Source: an uncultured Lachnoclostridium sp. (GTDB lineage: Bacteria; Bacillota; Clostridia; Lachnospirales; Lachnospiraceae). From it: a stretch of 64,000 nt of DNA. Made by a program: the position numbers and the translations under genes. How positions within the stretch are numbered: position 1 is the first letter of the stretch; each line of letters opens with the position of its first letter. Below are positions 25,669 through 34,353 of this stretch, piece by piece. A model generated the notes under the pieces. The model had not been told where the DNA came from. It ran no database searches and saw nothing but the letters and a program-made list of their open reading frames with translations. The DNA is taken from assembly GCA_930986645.1 (NCBI GenBank), contig CAKNJS010000007.1:1-64000 (forward strand). The letters run 5' to 3'.

Positions 25669-26319
25669 ATGGATAACAGTAATGTGGCATTAATTACAAA
25701 GCTGGTTCTGGAAGCAGTTGAAAAACAGAAATCATCCGATGATGCAGGATATCTTGTACCCATCGGAGTGTCCGCAAGACATATCCATCTTACACAGGAA
25801 CACGTTGAAGTGCTGTTCGGAAAAGGCTATCAGCTCACGAAGAAAAAAGAGCTGATGGGCGGACAGTTCGCATCAAATGAGACCGTGACGATCGTGGGAA
25901 TCAAACTCAGAGCAATCGAGAATGTCAGAGTTTTAGGACCTGTCAGAAAACAGACACAGGTTGAGATTTCTGCGACAGACGCGATTAAACTCGGCGTCAA
26001 AGCTCCGATCAGAGAGTCGGGAAATGTTGCAGGAAGCGCACCGATCGCTGTAGTCGGACCGAAAGGTGCTCTTTACCTTAAAGAAGGATGCATCATTGCA
26101 ATGAGACATATACATATGTCACCGAGGGATGCCATGGCAGCCGGTGTGCATGACGGAGATATCGTATCGGTAAAAGCGGACAATGAAAGAGGAACAATAT
26201 TCAACCACGTAAAGATTCGTGTAGACGACAGCTTCACACTTGAGATGCACATCGATACGGATGAAGCAAATGCTGCCAAGATCGCAACCGGTGATACGGT
26301 GAGGATTATATCATGCTGA
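25669..26319 (+). CDS. pduL: Phosphate acyltransferase PduL with encapsulation peptide
   Basis: 216 residues. N-terminal encapsulation helix NVALITKLVLEAVEKQK (residues 4-20), then two PduL beta-barrel domains with zinc-binding histidines in GVSARHIHLT and MRHIHMSP and in LEMHIDTDEAN. PduL exchanges CoA for phosphate, giving acyl-phosphate and regenerating CoA inside the shell. An acyl-phosphate kinase gene is not in this locus, so ATP is made by a kinase encoded elsewhere. Its stop overlaps the BMC-P gene by 7 bases. Confidence 0.92.
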   Translation: MDNSNVALITKLVLEAVEKQKSSDDAGYLVPIGVSARHIHLTQEHVEVLFGKGYQLTKKKELMGGQFASNETVTIVGIKLRAIENVRVLGPVRKQTQVEISATDAIKLGVKAPIRESGNVAGSAPIAVVGPKGALYLKEGCIIAMRHIHMSPRDAMAAGVHDGDIVSVKADNERGTIFNHVKIRVDDSFTLEMHIDTDEANAAKIATGDTVRIISC

Positions 26320-26579
26320 TAGGGAAAGTTGTCGGAAGTGTTGTTTCAACACGCAAATGTGAAAATTTGGTCGGAAATAAATTTATGATCGTGGATATAC
26401 TGGAGCATATGCATTCCGGCGCAGACCAGCTTATCGCGATCGATAAGATCGGAGCGGGAATCGGCGAATATGTGCTTGTGGCACAGGGCAGCGCGGCAAG
26501 AATCGGAAGCGGTATGCCGGATGCGCCGATCGACGCGGCGATTGTGGGAATTATTGACGACGGATCAGGACTGGAGTAG
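26313..26579 (+). CDS. eutN: BMC-P pentameric vertex protein, EutN/CcmL-type
   Basis: 88 residues: MLIGKVVGSVVSTRKCENLVGNKF, VAQGSAARIGSGM and PIDAAIVGIIDD are the conserved EutN/CcmL segments. Pentamers cap the vertices of the shell. One copy in the locus. Overlaps pduL by 7 bases. Confidence 0.92.
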   Translation: MLIGKVVGSVVSTRKCENLVGNKFMIVDILEHMHSGADQLIAIDKIGAGIGEYVLVAQGSAARIGSGMPDAPIDAAIVGIIDDGSGLE

Positions 26580-26586
26580 TGGAATT

Positions 26587-27909
26587 ATGGATATGAAAGA
26601 ATTAAGCAGCATATTGCAGCAGAACGGTATCGTTGGTGCAGGTGGTGCAGGATTTCCGACATATGCAAAGCTGGATGAGCGTGCAGATACGATCATCCTG
26701 AACTGTGCGGAATGTGAACCGCTCCTGAGGCTGCACAGACAGCTTCTTGAAAAGCATGCTGCCGAAATCGCAGATATGTTCCATACGATTGCTGAGACCG
26801 TTGGAGCAAAAGAAGCAATTATCGGTATTAAGAAAGCATACAAGAAAACGATCGAAGCAGTAAATGCTGTTATTGACAAATATCCGGAAATGAGACTTGG
26901 ATTGCTGGATGAAGTCTATCCTGCCGGCGATGAAGTAGTTCTTATCTACGAAGTAACAGGAAAAGTTGTACGCCCCGGCGGACTTCCGATCGAGAGCGGC
27001 GTTGCAGTATTCAATGTAGAGACTGTATATAATGCATACAGAGCTCTGCATGAAAATACACCTGTAGAAGATAAGCTGGTGTCTGTTGTTGCAGAGGTAG
27101 AGAAGCCGATTACAGTTCGTGTTCCTATCGGTACGCCTCTTGACGAGGTTGTAGCGCTTGCAGGACACGTCACAACACCGAATCCGGTGTATTTTGTGGG
27201 CGGTCCTATGATGGGCAACATCGGAACAGGCGCCCAGCCGGTGACAAAGACGACGAATGCAATTCTCGTACTGCCGGAAGATCATTATATTGTTCAGAAG
27301 AAATTAAAGAAAAATTCAATCGATATGAAACGTGCAGCAGCATGCTGCTGTCAGTGTACGATGTGTACGGATCTGTGCCCGAGACATCTGCTCGGACATC
27401 CGATCGAGCCACACGCATTTATGCTTGCGGCGACTTGTAAGAATGTACAGGAGCCGAACATCTTCCTCAACACGATGTTCTGTTCTTCCTGTGGTGTCTG
27501 TGAGCTGTACTCCTGTTTTCAGGGACTTTCTCCGAGAAGCCTTATGGCTGAATACAAAGCCGGCCTGAGGGCAAATGGAATCCGGGCTCCCAAGGTTGAA
27601 GCAAAGCCGGTAGGACCGGAGAGAGAATACAGAAAAGTTCCGATGGAAAGACTGATGGCAAGAATTGATCTGACGAAATATAATAGAGAGGCGCCCCTCG
27701 ATGAATCTGAGGTAGCCGTAAAGAAGGTTAAGATCATGATGAGCCAGCATATCGGTGCACCTGCATCACCGGTCGTTAAGAAAGGCGACAAGGTGACAAA
27801 AGGACAGATGATTGCTGAACCCGGTAAAGGATTAAGCGTAGGCATCCATGCATCAGTTACAGGTACAGTAACCGAAGTAAATGACAAATATGTTATCATA
27901 GAAACTTAG
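26587..27909 (+). CDS. pduS: PduS/RnfC-like flavo-iron-sulfur protein
   Basis: 440 residues from ATG 26587; the longer open frame runs through eutN and is rejected. N-terminal RnfC-like NADH/FMN domain (GIVGAGGAGFPTYAKL, NCAECEPLL), SLBB region, then two [4Fe-4S] motifs (CCCQCTMCTDLCP and CSSCGVCELYSC) near residues 255-320, and a C-terminal barrel-sandwich domain. In Salmonella PduS is a cobalamin reductase; here there is no B12 enzyme, so it more likely passes electrons between NADH and the Fe-S cluster of the adjacent PduT-like shell protein. That role is inference. Confidence 0.88.
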   Translation: MDMKELSSILQQNGIVGAGGAGFPTYAKLDERADTIILNCAECEPLLRLHRQLLEKHAAEIADMFHTIAETVGAKEAIIGIKKAYKKTIEAVNAVIDKYPEMRLGLLDEVYPAGDEVVLIYEVTGKVVRPGGLPIESGVAVFNVETVYNAYRALHENTPVEDKLVSVVAEVEKPITVRVPIGTPLDEVVALAGHVTTPNPVYFVGGPMMGNIGTGAQPVTKTTNAILVLPEDHYIVQKKLKKNSIDMKRAAACCCQCTMCTDLCPRHLLGHPIEPHAFMLAATCKNVQEPNIFLNTMFCSSCGVCELYSCFQGLSPRSLMAEYKAGLRANGIRAPKVEAKPVGPEREYRKVPMERLMARIDLTKYNREAPLDESEVAVKKVKIMMSQHIGAPASPVVKKGDKVTKGQMIAEPGKGLSVGIHASVTGTVTEVNDKYVIIET

Positions 27910-27925
27910 GAAGGACGTGCAGGCA

Positions 27926-28474
27926 ATGAGTAAGGCAATTGGAATGGTAGAATATAAGACTGTTTCAGCAGGCATTACCGCAACAGATGCAATGGTAAAG
28001 ACCTCTGAAGTCAGTATAATCGAAGCTCAGACAGTATGTCCGGGTAAGTATATTGCGATCATTACAGGTGACTTAAGTGCCGTAAAAGCAGCGGTAGACA
28101 ATGCTAAAGAGCTGCACGGCTTCCACCTGATCGACAGTTTTGTACTCGGAAACCCGCATGAGTCTATTTTCCCGGCGATCTATGGAGCATCTAAGATTGA
28201 AGATGTATCAGCGCTCGGTATTTTTGAGACATATGATGCTGCATCAATTATTGTAGCGGCCGATGAGGCGGCTAAGACAGCAATTGTTGATCTGATCGAG
28301 CTGCGTATCGCAAGAGGTATGTGCGGAAAATCATATATGCTGCTGACAGGCGAAGTTGCTGCCGTAGAGGCGGCGATCGAACGGGCGAAAGAAGCAGTGA
28401 AAGACAGAGGAATGTTCCTCGATGCGTCTGTTATTGCTCATCCCGATGCCCAGATTCGCGACGCAATTTTATAA
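27926..28474 (+). CDS. pduT: BMC-T tandem-domain shell protein, PduT-type
   Basis: 182 residues from ATG 27926 (TAGGAAGG upstream); a GTG nine bases earlier abuts that site. Two BMC domains in tandem (residues 4-88 and 92-180), forming pseudohexameric trimers. Cys38 lies in the pore loop (QTVCPGKY), the position that in Salmonella PduT ligates a [4Fe-4S] cluster at the trimer axis. Directly after pduS, supporting an electron path across the shell. Confidence 0.9.
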   Translation: MSKAIGMVEYKTVSAGITATDAMVKTSEVSIIEAQTVCPGKYIAIITGDLSAVKAAVDNAKELHGFHLIDSFVLGNPHESIFPAIYGASKIEDVSALGIFETYDAASIIVAADEAAKTAIVDLIELRIARGMCGKSYMLLTGEVAAVEAAIERAKEAVKDRGMFLDASVIAHPDAQIRDAIL

Positions 28475-28585
28475 CAGCTAAGAACAGACAGGCTCTCCCC
28501 TGCTATAACTGCAGTTTTACGGTATACGCCGGACAAGTGCAGAGCGGTCGGAGGGTCTGTTTTGGCATAAGCAGGAGGCAGTGAG

Positions 28586-29356
28586 ATGCTTGCAATAGAA
28601 AGACGTAATGAGATCCTGGAAAAACTGCAGACAGACAGAAGAGTTGTTGTGAGCGAGTTAAGCCAGCTGTATGATGTCTCTGAAGAGACGATCCGAAGAG
28701 ACCTTGAGAAGCTGGTAAATGACGGTTATGCCATTAAAAGTTACGGCGGTGCCGTTATTAATGAGAACGTTAATATTGAACTGCCATTTAATATTAGAAA
28801 AAATCGGAATATTCTAGGTAAACAGCACATAGCGGAATTGGTTGCCGGGCTGGTAAATGACGGCGACAGCATTATGCTGGACGCCAGTACCACTGCAGTG
28901 TATATTGCAAAAGCCCTGCAGGAGAAGGAACTTAAAAATCTGACCATCATTACCAATTCCATCGAGATTATTATCGAGCTGTTTGATGTGCAGGACTGGA
29001 CAATTCTGTCAACCGGCGGTGCATCGCGGGAGGGATCATTTGCACTCGTGGGACCGCAGACAGACAGAATGCTCAGCAACTACCATGTTGATAAAGCGAT
29101 TATCTCTTGTAAAGGCCTTGATGTATCGGCAGGATTTACGGATTCAGATGATCTGCATGCCAATAATAAAAGAACAATGCTCAAGTCGGCAAAAGACAGG
29201 ATCCTTGCGATTGACAGCAGTAAATTTGACCGGATAGCATTTACAGAGATAGGAACTCTGGATGATCTCACAGTGGTGATAACTGATGAAAAACCAGAGG
29301 AAAAATGGCTCAAGGTATTTAAAGATTCGGGAGTTCAGTGTATCTATCCCCGATAA
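28586..29356 (+). CDS. DeoR-family transcriptional repressor of the BMC locus
   Basis: 256 residues. DeoR helix-turn-helix at the N terminus (RRNEILEKLQTDRRVVVSELSQLYDVSEETIRRDLEKL) and a sugar-phosphate-isomerase-like effector domain with DASTTAVYIAKAL and SKFDRIAFTEIGTLDDL. DeoR members usually respond to phosphorylated sugars, which fits fuculose- or rhamnulose-1-phosphate as inducer. It lies inside the BMC locus between pduT and pduQ. The palindrome at 20054 is a candidate site. Confidence 0.9.
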   Translation: MLAIERRNEILEKLQTDRRVVVSELSQLYDVSEETIRRDLEKLVNDGYAIKSYGGAVINENVNIELPFNIRKNRNILGKQHIAELVAGLVNDGDSIMLDASTTAVYIAKALQEKELKNLTIITNSIEIIIELFDVQDWTILSTGGASREGSFALVGPQTDRMLSNYHVDKAIISCKGLDVSAGFTDSDDLHANNKRTMLKSAKDRILAIDSSKFDRIAFTEIGTLDDLTVVITDEKPEEKWLKVFKDSGVQCIYPR

Positions 29357-29400
29357 GGGATAGGAACGATGTATGAATACCGGATAAAGAGAGGACAGCT

Positions 29401-30546
29401 ATGAAAAGCTTTGATATTAAAACAAAAATTTATTTTGGAGATCAGGCACTTGACCGTCTTGCAGAGATCCCCTATCAGAAAGTTCTGGTTGTGACTGATC
29501 CGTTTATTGCTCAGGGCGAGCTGATCAAACTGGTCACAGAGCCGCTTAAAAAGGGCAATAAACAGTTCGAGATTTTTAAAGATGTTGTGCCTGATCCGCC
29601 GATCGAGAAGATCAGCGAAGGCGTAAAGAAGATGCTTGAATACAGACCGGATGCTATTGTTGCAGTAGGAGGAGGCTCTGCTATCGACTCATCCAAATCA
29701 ATCAGAGAATTTGCCCTGCGCGTAGACCATTACGCAGAAGTGGGGCTGATTGCGATACCGACAACAAGCGGGACAGGGTCCGAAGTAACCTCTTTTGCGG
29801 TGGTTACGGATCCGGCAGCAAAGGTAAAGTATCCGCTGGTATCTTATTCCATGATGCCTGATGAAGCAATTCTGGACGCCGAACTGGTGAAGAGCGTGCC
29901 TCCGTCAGTGACGGCTGATACAGGAATGGATGTGTTTACACATGCTCTGGAGGCGTGTGTCAGCATAAACCGCAGTGATTTCTCTAATGCACTGGCAGAA
30001 AAAGCAATTGAAATCTGCGGGGTATTCCTGCTCAGGGCATTTCTGGACGGAAATGATATGCATGCAAGACAGAAAATGCATTCGGCATCATGCCTTGCCG
30101 GACTTGCATTTAATACAGCATCACTCGGACTGAACCACGGGATGGCTCATCAGCTTGGGGCAACGTTCCATATTCCGCATGGACGTGCCAATGCTATGCT
30201 TCTTCCGCATATTATAGAGTTCAACAGTGATATTAACAAGCACAGTAAGAGCCGCAAAGAGTATCTTCCGGCAGTGAAGAGATACTCCACAGTAGCTCAG
30301 ATACTGGGGTTAAGCAGTTATAATAAGATCATGACAGTGAGATCCCTTGTGAACTGGGTGCAGTTTATGTTAAAGGAAATGGATATTCCGTTGTCCATCT
30401 CCCAGATGGGTACGATATCGGAAGAAGAGTATTTCGGGGCGGTTGACCGTATGGCGGACGCAGCCCTTGAAGACGCATGTACAGCCACAAACCCGAGAGT
30501 GCCGACAAAGAATGATGTAATAAGGATATATAAAAATCTCTGGTAG
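29401..30546 (+). CDS. pduQ: Iron-containing alcohol dehydrogenase, PduQ-type
   Basis: 381 residues, group III metal-dependent ADH. NAD-binding GGGSAIDSSKSI near residue 94, TTSGTGSEVT near 120, and metal ligands in HALEACVS, LNHGMAHQLGATFHIPHG. In BMCs it reduces the aldehyde to the alcohol and regenerates NAD for the aldehyde dehydrogenase. With lactaldehyde the product would be 1,2-propanediol. No clear encapsulation peptide is visible. Last gene before a strong terminator. Confidence 0.9.
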   Translation: MKSFDIKTKIYFGDQALDRLAEIPYQKVLVVTDPFIAQGELIKLVTEPLKKGNKQFEIFKDVVPDPPIEKISEGVKKMLEYRPDAIVAVGGGSAIDSSKSIREFALRVDHYAEVGLIAIPTTSGTGSEVTSFAVVTDPAAKVKYPLVSYSMMPDEAILDAELVKSVPPSVTADTGMDVFTHALEACVSINRSDFSNALAEKAIEICGVFLLRAFLDGNDMHARQKMHSASCLAGLAFNTASLGLNHGMAHQLGATFHIPHGRANAMLLPHIIEFNSDINKHSKSRKEYLPAVKRYSTVAQILGLSSYNKIMTVRSLVNWVQFMLKEMDIPLSISQMGTISEEEYFGAVDRMADAALEDACTATNPRVPTKNDVIRIYKNLW

Positions 30547-30575
30547 AGATAAGGATTTTCAAATAAGTAAAAAAT

Positions 30576-30638
30576 TTCCGCCGGGAGATATGTATTGTCA
30601 GCGTACACAATACATATCTTCTGGCGGACGTTTTTTTC
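30576..30638 (+). terminator. Terminator of the BMC locus
   Basis: TCCGCCGGGAGATATGTATTGT pairs with its near-perfect complement around a CAGCGTAC loop and is followed by seven Ts. Confidence 0.88.
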
Positions 30639-30735
30639 TGCCAAATACGATCTGCAAAACCTTTCATGAGCTGTAACTGTTTTCTCACCTTACTGTATGC
30701 TATCATGAAACCATACTGCAAGGGAGGTGCTGAAA

Positions 30736-31509
30736 ATGAATACAATTCTTGAAATTGACAGCTTAAAAAAATATTACGGGAAGCCGGGTAATCAGACGAA
30801 AGCTCTGAACGGAATCACATTTCAGGTGATGGAAGGAGAATTCCTCGGGATTATGGGAAGCAGCGGTTCAGGGAAATCGACGCTGCTAAACTGCATTGCC
30901 ACGGTGATACAGCCGAGCAGCGGCAGGATCGTGATGAGGGGAACGCAGATCCAGTCACTGAAAGGAAAAAAGCTTGCACAGTACAGAGGAAGGGAGATCG
31001 GTTATCTGTTTCAGAATTTTGAGCTGATCGATAATCTGACCGGAAGGGAAAACATTATGCTTCCAATGTCTCTTCACAATGTGCCGGACAAAGAGAGCAG
31101 AGACAGACTGACACGTCTGGCATCTTATCTGGAGATTACAGACGTGCTTGATAAGTTTCCGTCACAGATGTCTGGAGGACAGAAACAGCGCGTTGCAGCG
31201 GCAAGGGCATTGATCATGGATCCGGGCATTATACTTGCGGACGAACCGACGGGAGCGCTTGATTCGAAAAACGCAAAAACACTTATGAAGAAGCTTTCAG
31301 GATTAAATGAGGAGGAAAATGCGACGATCCTTATGGTAACGCATGACTCTAATGCGGCAAGTTACTGCAAAAGGATCCTGTTCATTCAGGACGGACAGAT
31401 CTTTCATGAACTGAGGAGGGATACTCCGGAAGAAACACGACTGGAATTTTATGAGAGGATATTGAAAGTGATGTCACAGATGGGAGGAGGAAGCGCCAAT
31501 GTTCTTTGA
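30736..31509 (+). CDS. ABC transporter ATP-binding protein, BceA-like
   Basis: 257 residues from ATG 30736, eight bases after AGGGAGG. Walker A GSSGSGKST, Q-loop LFQNFELID, signature MSGGQKQRV, Walker B IILADEPTGALD. Belongs to the MacB/BceA group that partners large FtsX-type permeases. First gene of a four-gene module with permease, response regulator and sensor kinase, an arrangement typical of Bce detoxification modules for cell-wall-active peptide antibiotics such as bacitracin. Confidence 0.9.
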   Translation: MNTILEIDSLKKYYGKPGNQTKALNGITFQVMEGEFLGIMGSSGSGKSTLLNCIATVIQPSSGRIVMRGTQIQSLKGKKLAQYRGREIGYLFQNFELIDNLTGRENIMLPMSLHNVPDKESRDRLTRLASYLEITDVLDKFPSQMSGGQKQRVAAARALIMDPGIILADEPTGALDSKNAKTLMKKLSGLNEEENATILMVTHDSNAASYCKRILFIQDGQIFHELRRDTPEETRLEFYERILKVMSQMGGGSANVL

Positions 31510-33592
31510 GCTGATTGCACGCAACAGTAAAAGAAGCAGAAAAGAGAACGGGCTGTTTTTTACGACGCTTCTGGTCTCTGTCATAGCATTTTATATTATA
31601 CTTTCCCTTTCGCGTCAGGATGTTATGCTGTTCCTTCAGAAAATGGAAAGTGATGCGGTATCCCGTCTCCTCGCGATGATTCCCGTATTTTACGCGCTGA
31701 CGCTGGTCATTTTGTTTTTCCTGATCTATTTTGCCAGCAAGTTCCAGCTTGAACGGCGCAGACATGAGTTCGGGATGTATCTAATGATGGGAATGACGCG
31801 GAACAGGCTGTTTGTGCTTCTTCTGGCGGAAGACGTGCGGAGCAGTGTTATTGCCCTGCTGATCGGACTTCCTGCAGGAATCCTGCTGTCGGAGCTGATC
31901 AGTCTGGTGACTGCCCGGCTGGTGGGACTGGGAATTATCGGACACCGGTTCACACTGTCGCTTCATGCCATTCTGCTGACAGCAGCAGGGTTCTTTATTA
32001 TTAAACTGGCGGCGTTCCTGATCTTGAGCGCGAAGATCAGCCGTCAGGAGATCGGATCACTTCTGGCGGAAAAACCGGAGGAAACAAAGAGGCAGTATCC
32101 GGCATTTGTTTATGGTCTGGCGCTTCTGGCAGGAATCCTCTGCCTTGGAACTGCATATTATCTGGCAATCCGGGGGATGTCGTGGAGCCAGATCCGGATG
32201 ATGGGGGTTACGCTGCTGCTGGGATTTGCGGGAACATTGCTGTTTTTCTACGGGCTCAGATATATATTTAACCTGATTATAAAAGGCGGGAAGAGAGACC
32301 GGAAACTGCATATATTCAATGTGCGCCAGTTACAGGAAAATGTAGTCCGAAAGTCGGGCACCATGGCGGTCAGTTCTCTTCTGATACTCGGAGCACTCTG
32401 CTGCTTTGGCGCGGGAGCGGCCATCGCGGTCAACTATGGACAGTCAGATCCCCATGTGCTGGACTATACATTTATACCGGAATATACGGATGAACCAAAT
32501 CAGGAGAAGGCTGCGGCGGATATATTTGATACGCTGCGTAAGGAAGGTCTGGACACAGAGTTTTCCAAATTGTTTGAAATGAAGATCGGCCGTATCCGCA
32601 CAACAGATATCAGCACAGCAGATGATTTTGAAAATGCATATTCAATGGATAGTGTGATGGATCAGATAGCCGGATTTCCTGCTTCGGATGACAGAGACAT
32701 ACTTTTAAATAACCTGAGTTTTGCCGACTATCCTTATCTGATTTCCCTTTCCGGATATAATGAACTGCTCCGTACCGCGGGACTTCCTGAGATAGAGCTG
32801 GGCAAAGATGAAGGGGCTGTATATATGGACAGCAGTTTTGTCAATGCGAGCCGCCTTGAGATTATGGATGCTGTCCTTGCAAAACATCCGGAAGTGGAGC
32901 TTGACGGGAATCCACTGCAGCTGACCGGTAAGGTACAGACGACAGCAGTTGTGACGGATTATTCGATCACTATGTCTTTTGCGCTGATCCTGCCTGATGA
33001 TGCATTTCAATATTACACACAGAATCAGTACGACGTCTATGTTAACGGAGTGCTGGACAGCGGTACCACAGAAAAGACCGGACTTATGCAGGCAATCTCC
33101 GGGATGAACGACAGATTAAATGAGACCGGACTAAATTATGAGAGCTATCTGCAGAATAGGGGACGGCAGCTTTTCTATATCGTGGCGGCAAGTTATATTA
33201 CGATCTATCTGGCAATCATCTTTCTGATCGTTGCGAACACTGTAATCGGCGTCCAGTTCCTGATGAATCAGCAGCAGACAAACCGGAGATATAAGACGCT
33301 CATCAAGCTGGGAGCTGCGTATGAAATACTGTGCGGATCCGCAAAGAAACAGATCAACTGGTATTTCGGAATCCCGGTGCTTGCGGCAGCTGTAAGCAGC
33401 CTGTTCGCGGTGCGGGCGCTGTTTACGGGCATACTTTCTCCCAGAACTCAGGGAACGGCCGGAGAGCTGCTGGGCATTTCCGCGGCTATGATTCTTGTGC
33501 TTTGTGTGATAGAATGCATTTATATGACGGCGGTAAAACGTTCCAGCAGCAGGTATCTGCTGACGCTTATGGCGCCGGAGCGGGAAGAATAA
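31499..33592 (+). CDS. ABC transporter permease, BceB-like (FtsX family)
   Basis: 697 residues, about ten predicted membrane segments: one N-terminal, a group between residues 55 and 300, and three at the C terminus (from about 555). The large extracellular domain around residues 315-550 is the hallmark of BceB-type permeases, which sense or free lipid II-cycle intermediates bound by peptide antibiotics. FtsX-like regions flank the loop. It overlaps the ATPase gene by 11 bases. Confidence 0.88.
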   Translation: MFFELIARNSKRSRKENGLFFTTLLVSVIAFYIILSLSRQDVMLFLQKMESDAVSRLLAMIPVFYALTLVILFFLIYFASKFQLERRRHEFGMYLMMGMTRNRLFVLLLAEDVRSSVIALLIGLPAGILLSELISLVTARLVGLGIIGHRFTLSLHAILLTAAGFFIIKLAAFLILSAKISRQEIGSLLAEKPEETKRQYPAFVYGLALLAGILCLGTAYYLAIRGMSWSQIRMMGVTLLLGFAGTLLFFYGLRYIFNLIIKGGKRDRKLHIFNVRQLQENVVRKSGTMAVSSLLILGALCCFGAGAAIAVNYGQSDPHVLDYTFIPEYTDEPNQEKAAADIFDTLRKEGLDTEFSKLFEMKIGRIRTTDISTADDFENAYSMDSVMDQIAGFPASDDRDILLNNLSFADYPYLISLSGYNELLRTAGLPEIELGKDEGAVYMDSSFVNASRLEIMDAVLAKHPEVELDGNPLQLTGKVQTTAVVTDYSITMSFALILPDDAFQYYTQNQYDVYVNGVLDSGTTEKTGLMQAISGMNDRLNETGLNYESYLQNRGRQLFYIVAASYITIYLAIIFLIVANTVIGVQFLMNQQQTNRRYKTLIKLGAAYEILCGSAKKQINWYFGIPVLAAAVSSLFAVRALFTGILSPRTQGTAGELLGISAAMILVLCVIECIYMTAVKRSSSRYLLTLMAPEREE

Positions 33593-33636
33593 CAGATTGA
33601 ACATAAAGCGGAGAATCGCAGGAGGTGCAGGAAAGG

Positions 33637-34353
33637 ATGAAACGGATCGCAGTAGTTGAGGATGAACCTCTTATGCGTGAAGAACTGTCGCTGATGCTCA
33701 GTAAAGCGGGATACGAGACGATAGAGATCAGTGAATTTAATCATGTGACAAAGCAGCTGGAAGAAATTTCGCCTGATCTTGTAGTGCTGGATCTCAACCT
33801 GCCGGGTGTAAGCGGATTTCAGATCTGCCGGGAGATCAAAGGAAGAAGCCCGTTTCCGGTACTCGTGCTGACATCCCGGGACCAGATGAAAGATGAACTT
33901 CACGCCCTTGAACTCGGGGCGGACGAGTATCTGACCAAACCGTGCCGCAGGGAGAGACTTCTTGCCCGGGTCTCCAATGTCCTGAAACGCTATGAAGGAC
34001 GGGCGAATCTGCTGGAGGGACCGGGATTTCTGCTGGACCGTCAGACCTATACACTGTATATCAACAACAGTTCAACTGTACTTCCGAAAAATCAGGGAAA
34101 ACTGCTTGAGACATTTTTAGCCCGCGGCGACAGGACAGCTGCAAAAGATGAGCTGTGTACAGCACTGTGGGGCACGACAGAGTTTATTGATGAGAATGCG
34201 CTGCAGGTCAATCTGACAAGACTGAAAAAGACGATGGCAGGGCTTGGAATGAAGCAGAAGATCATACCGGTCCGCGGTGTGGGATATCGTCTGGAAAATG
34301 AAGGAGAACCGGATTGGGGAAAAGACATGTTTCGAAACAAGGAGGACCCGTGA
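33637..34353 (+). CDS. OmpR/PhoB-type response regulator, BceR-like
   Basis: 238 residues from ATG 33637 (AGGAGG 11 bases upstream). Receiver domain with phospho-acceptor Asp in LVVLDLNLPG near residue 52 and Lys in YLTKPCRRERL near residue 102, then a winged-helix trans_reg_C domain ending in RGVGYRLE. Overlaps the kinase start by one base. Confidence 0.9.
   Translation: MKRIAVVEDEPLMREELSLMLSKAGYETIEISEFNHVTKQLEEISPDLVVLDLNLPGVSGFQICREIKGRSPFPVLVLTSRDQMKDELHALELGADEYLTKPCRRERLLARVSNVLKRYEGRANLLEGPGFLLDRQTYTLYINNSSTVLPKNQGKLLETFLARGDRTAAKDELCTALWGTTEFIDENALQVNLTRLKKTMAGLGMKQKIIPVRGVGYRLENEGEPDWGKDMFRNKEDP

Noticed and set aside
26470-26586. N-terminally extended PduS overlapping eutN
   Set aside because: The extension reads through eutN in another frame, while ATG 26587 begins the conserved RnfC-like sequence.
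19158-30546. Classical B12-dependent pdu or eut operon
   Set aside because: No PduCDE, EutBC, reactivase or adenosyltransferase genes are present; an aldolase replaces them.
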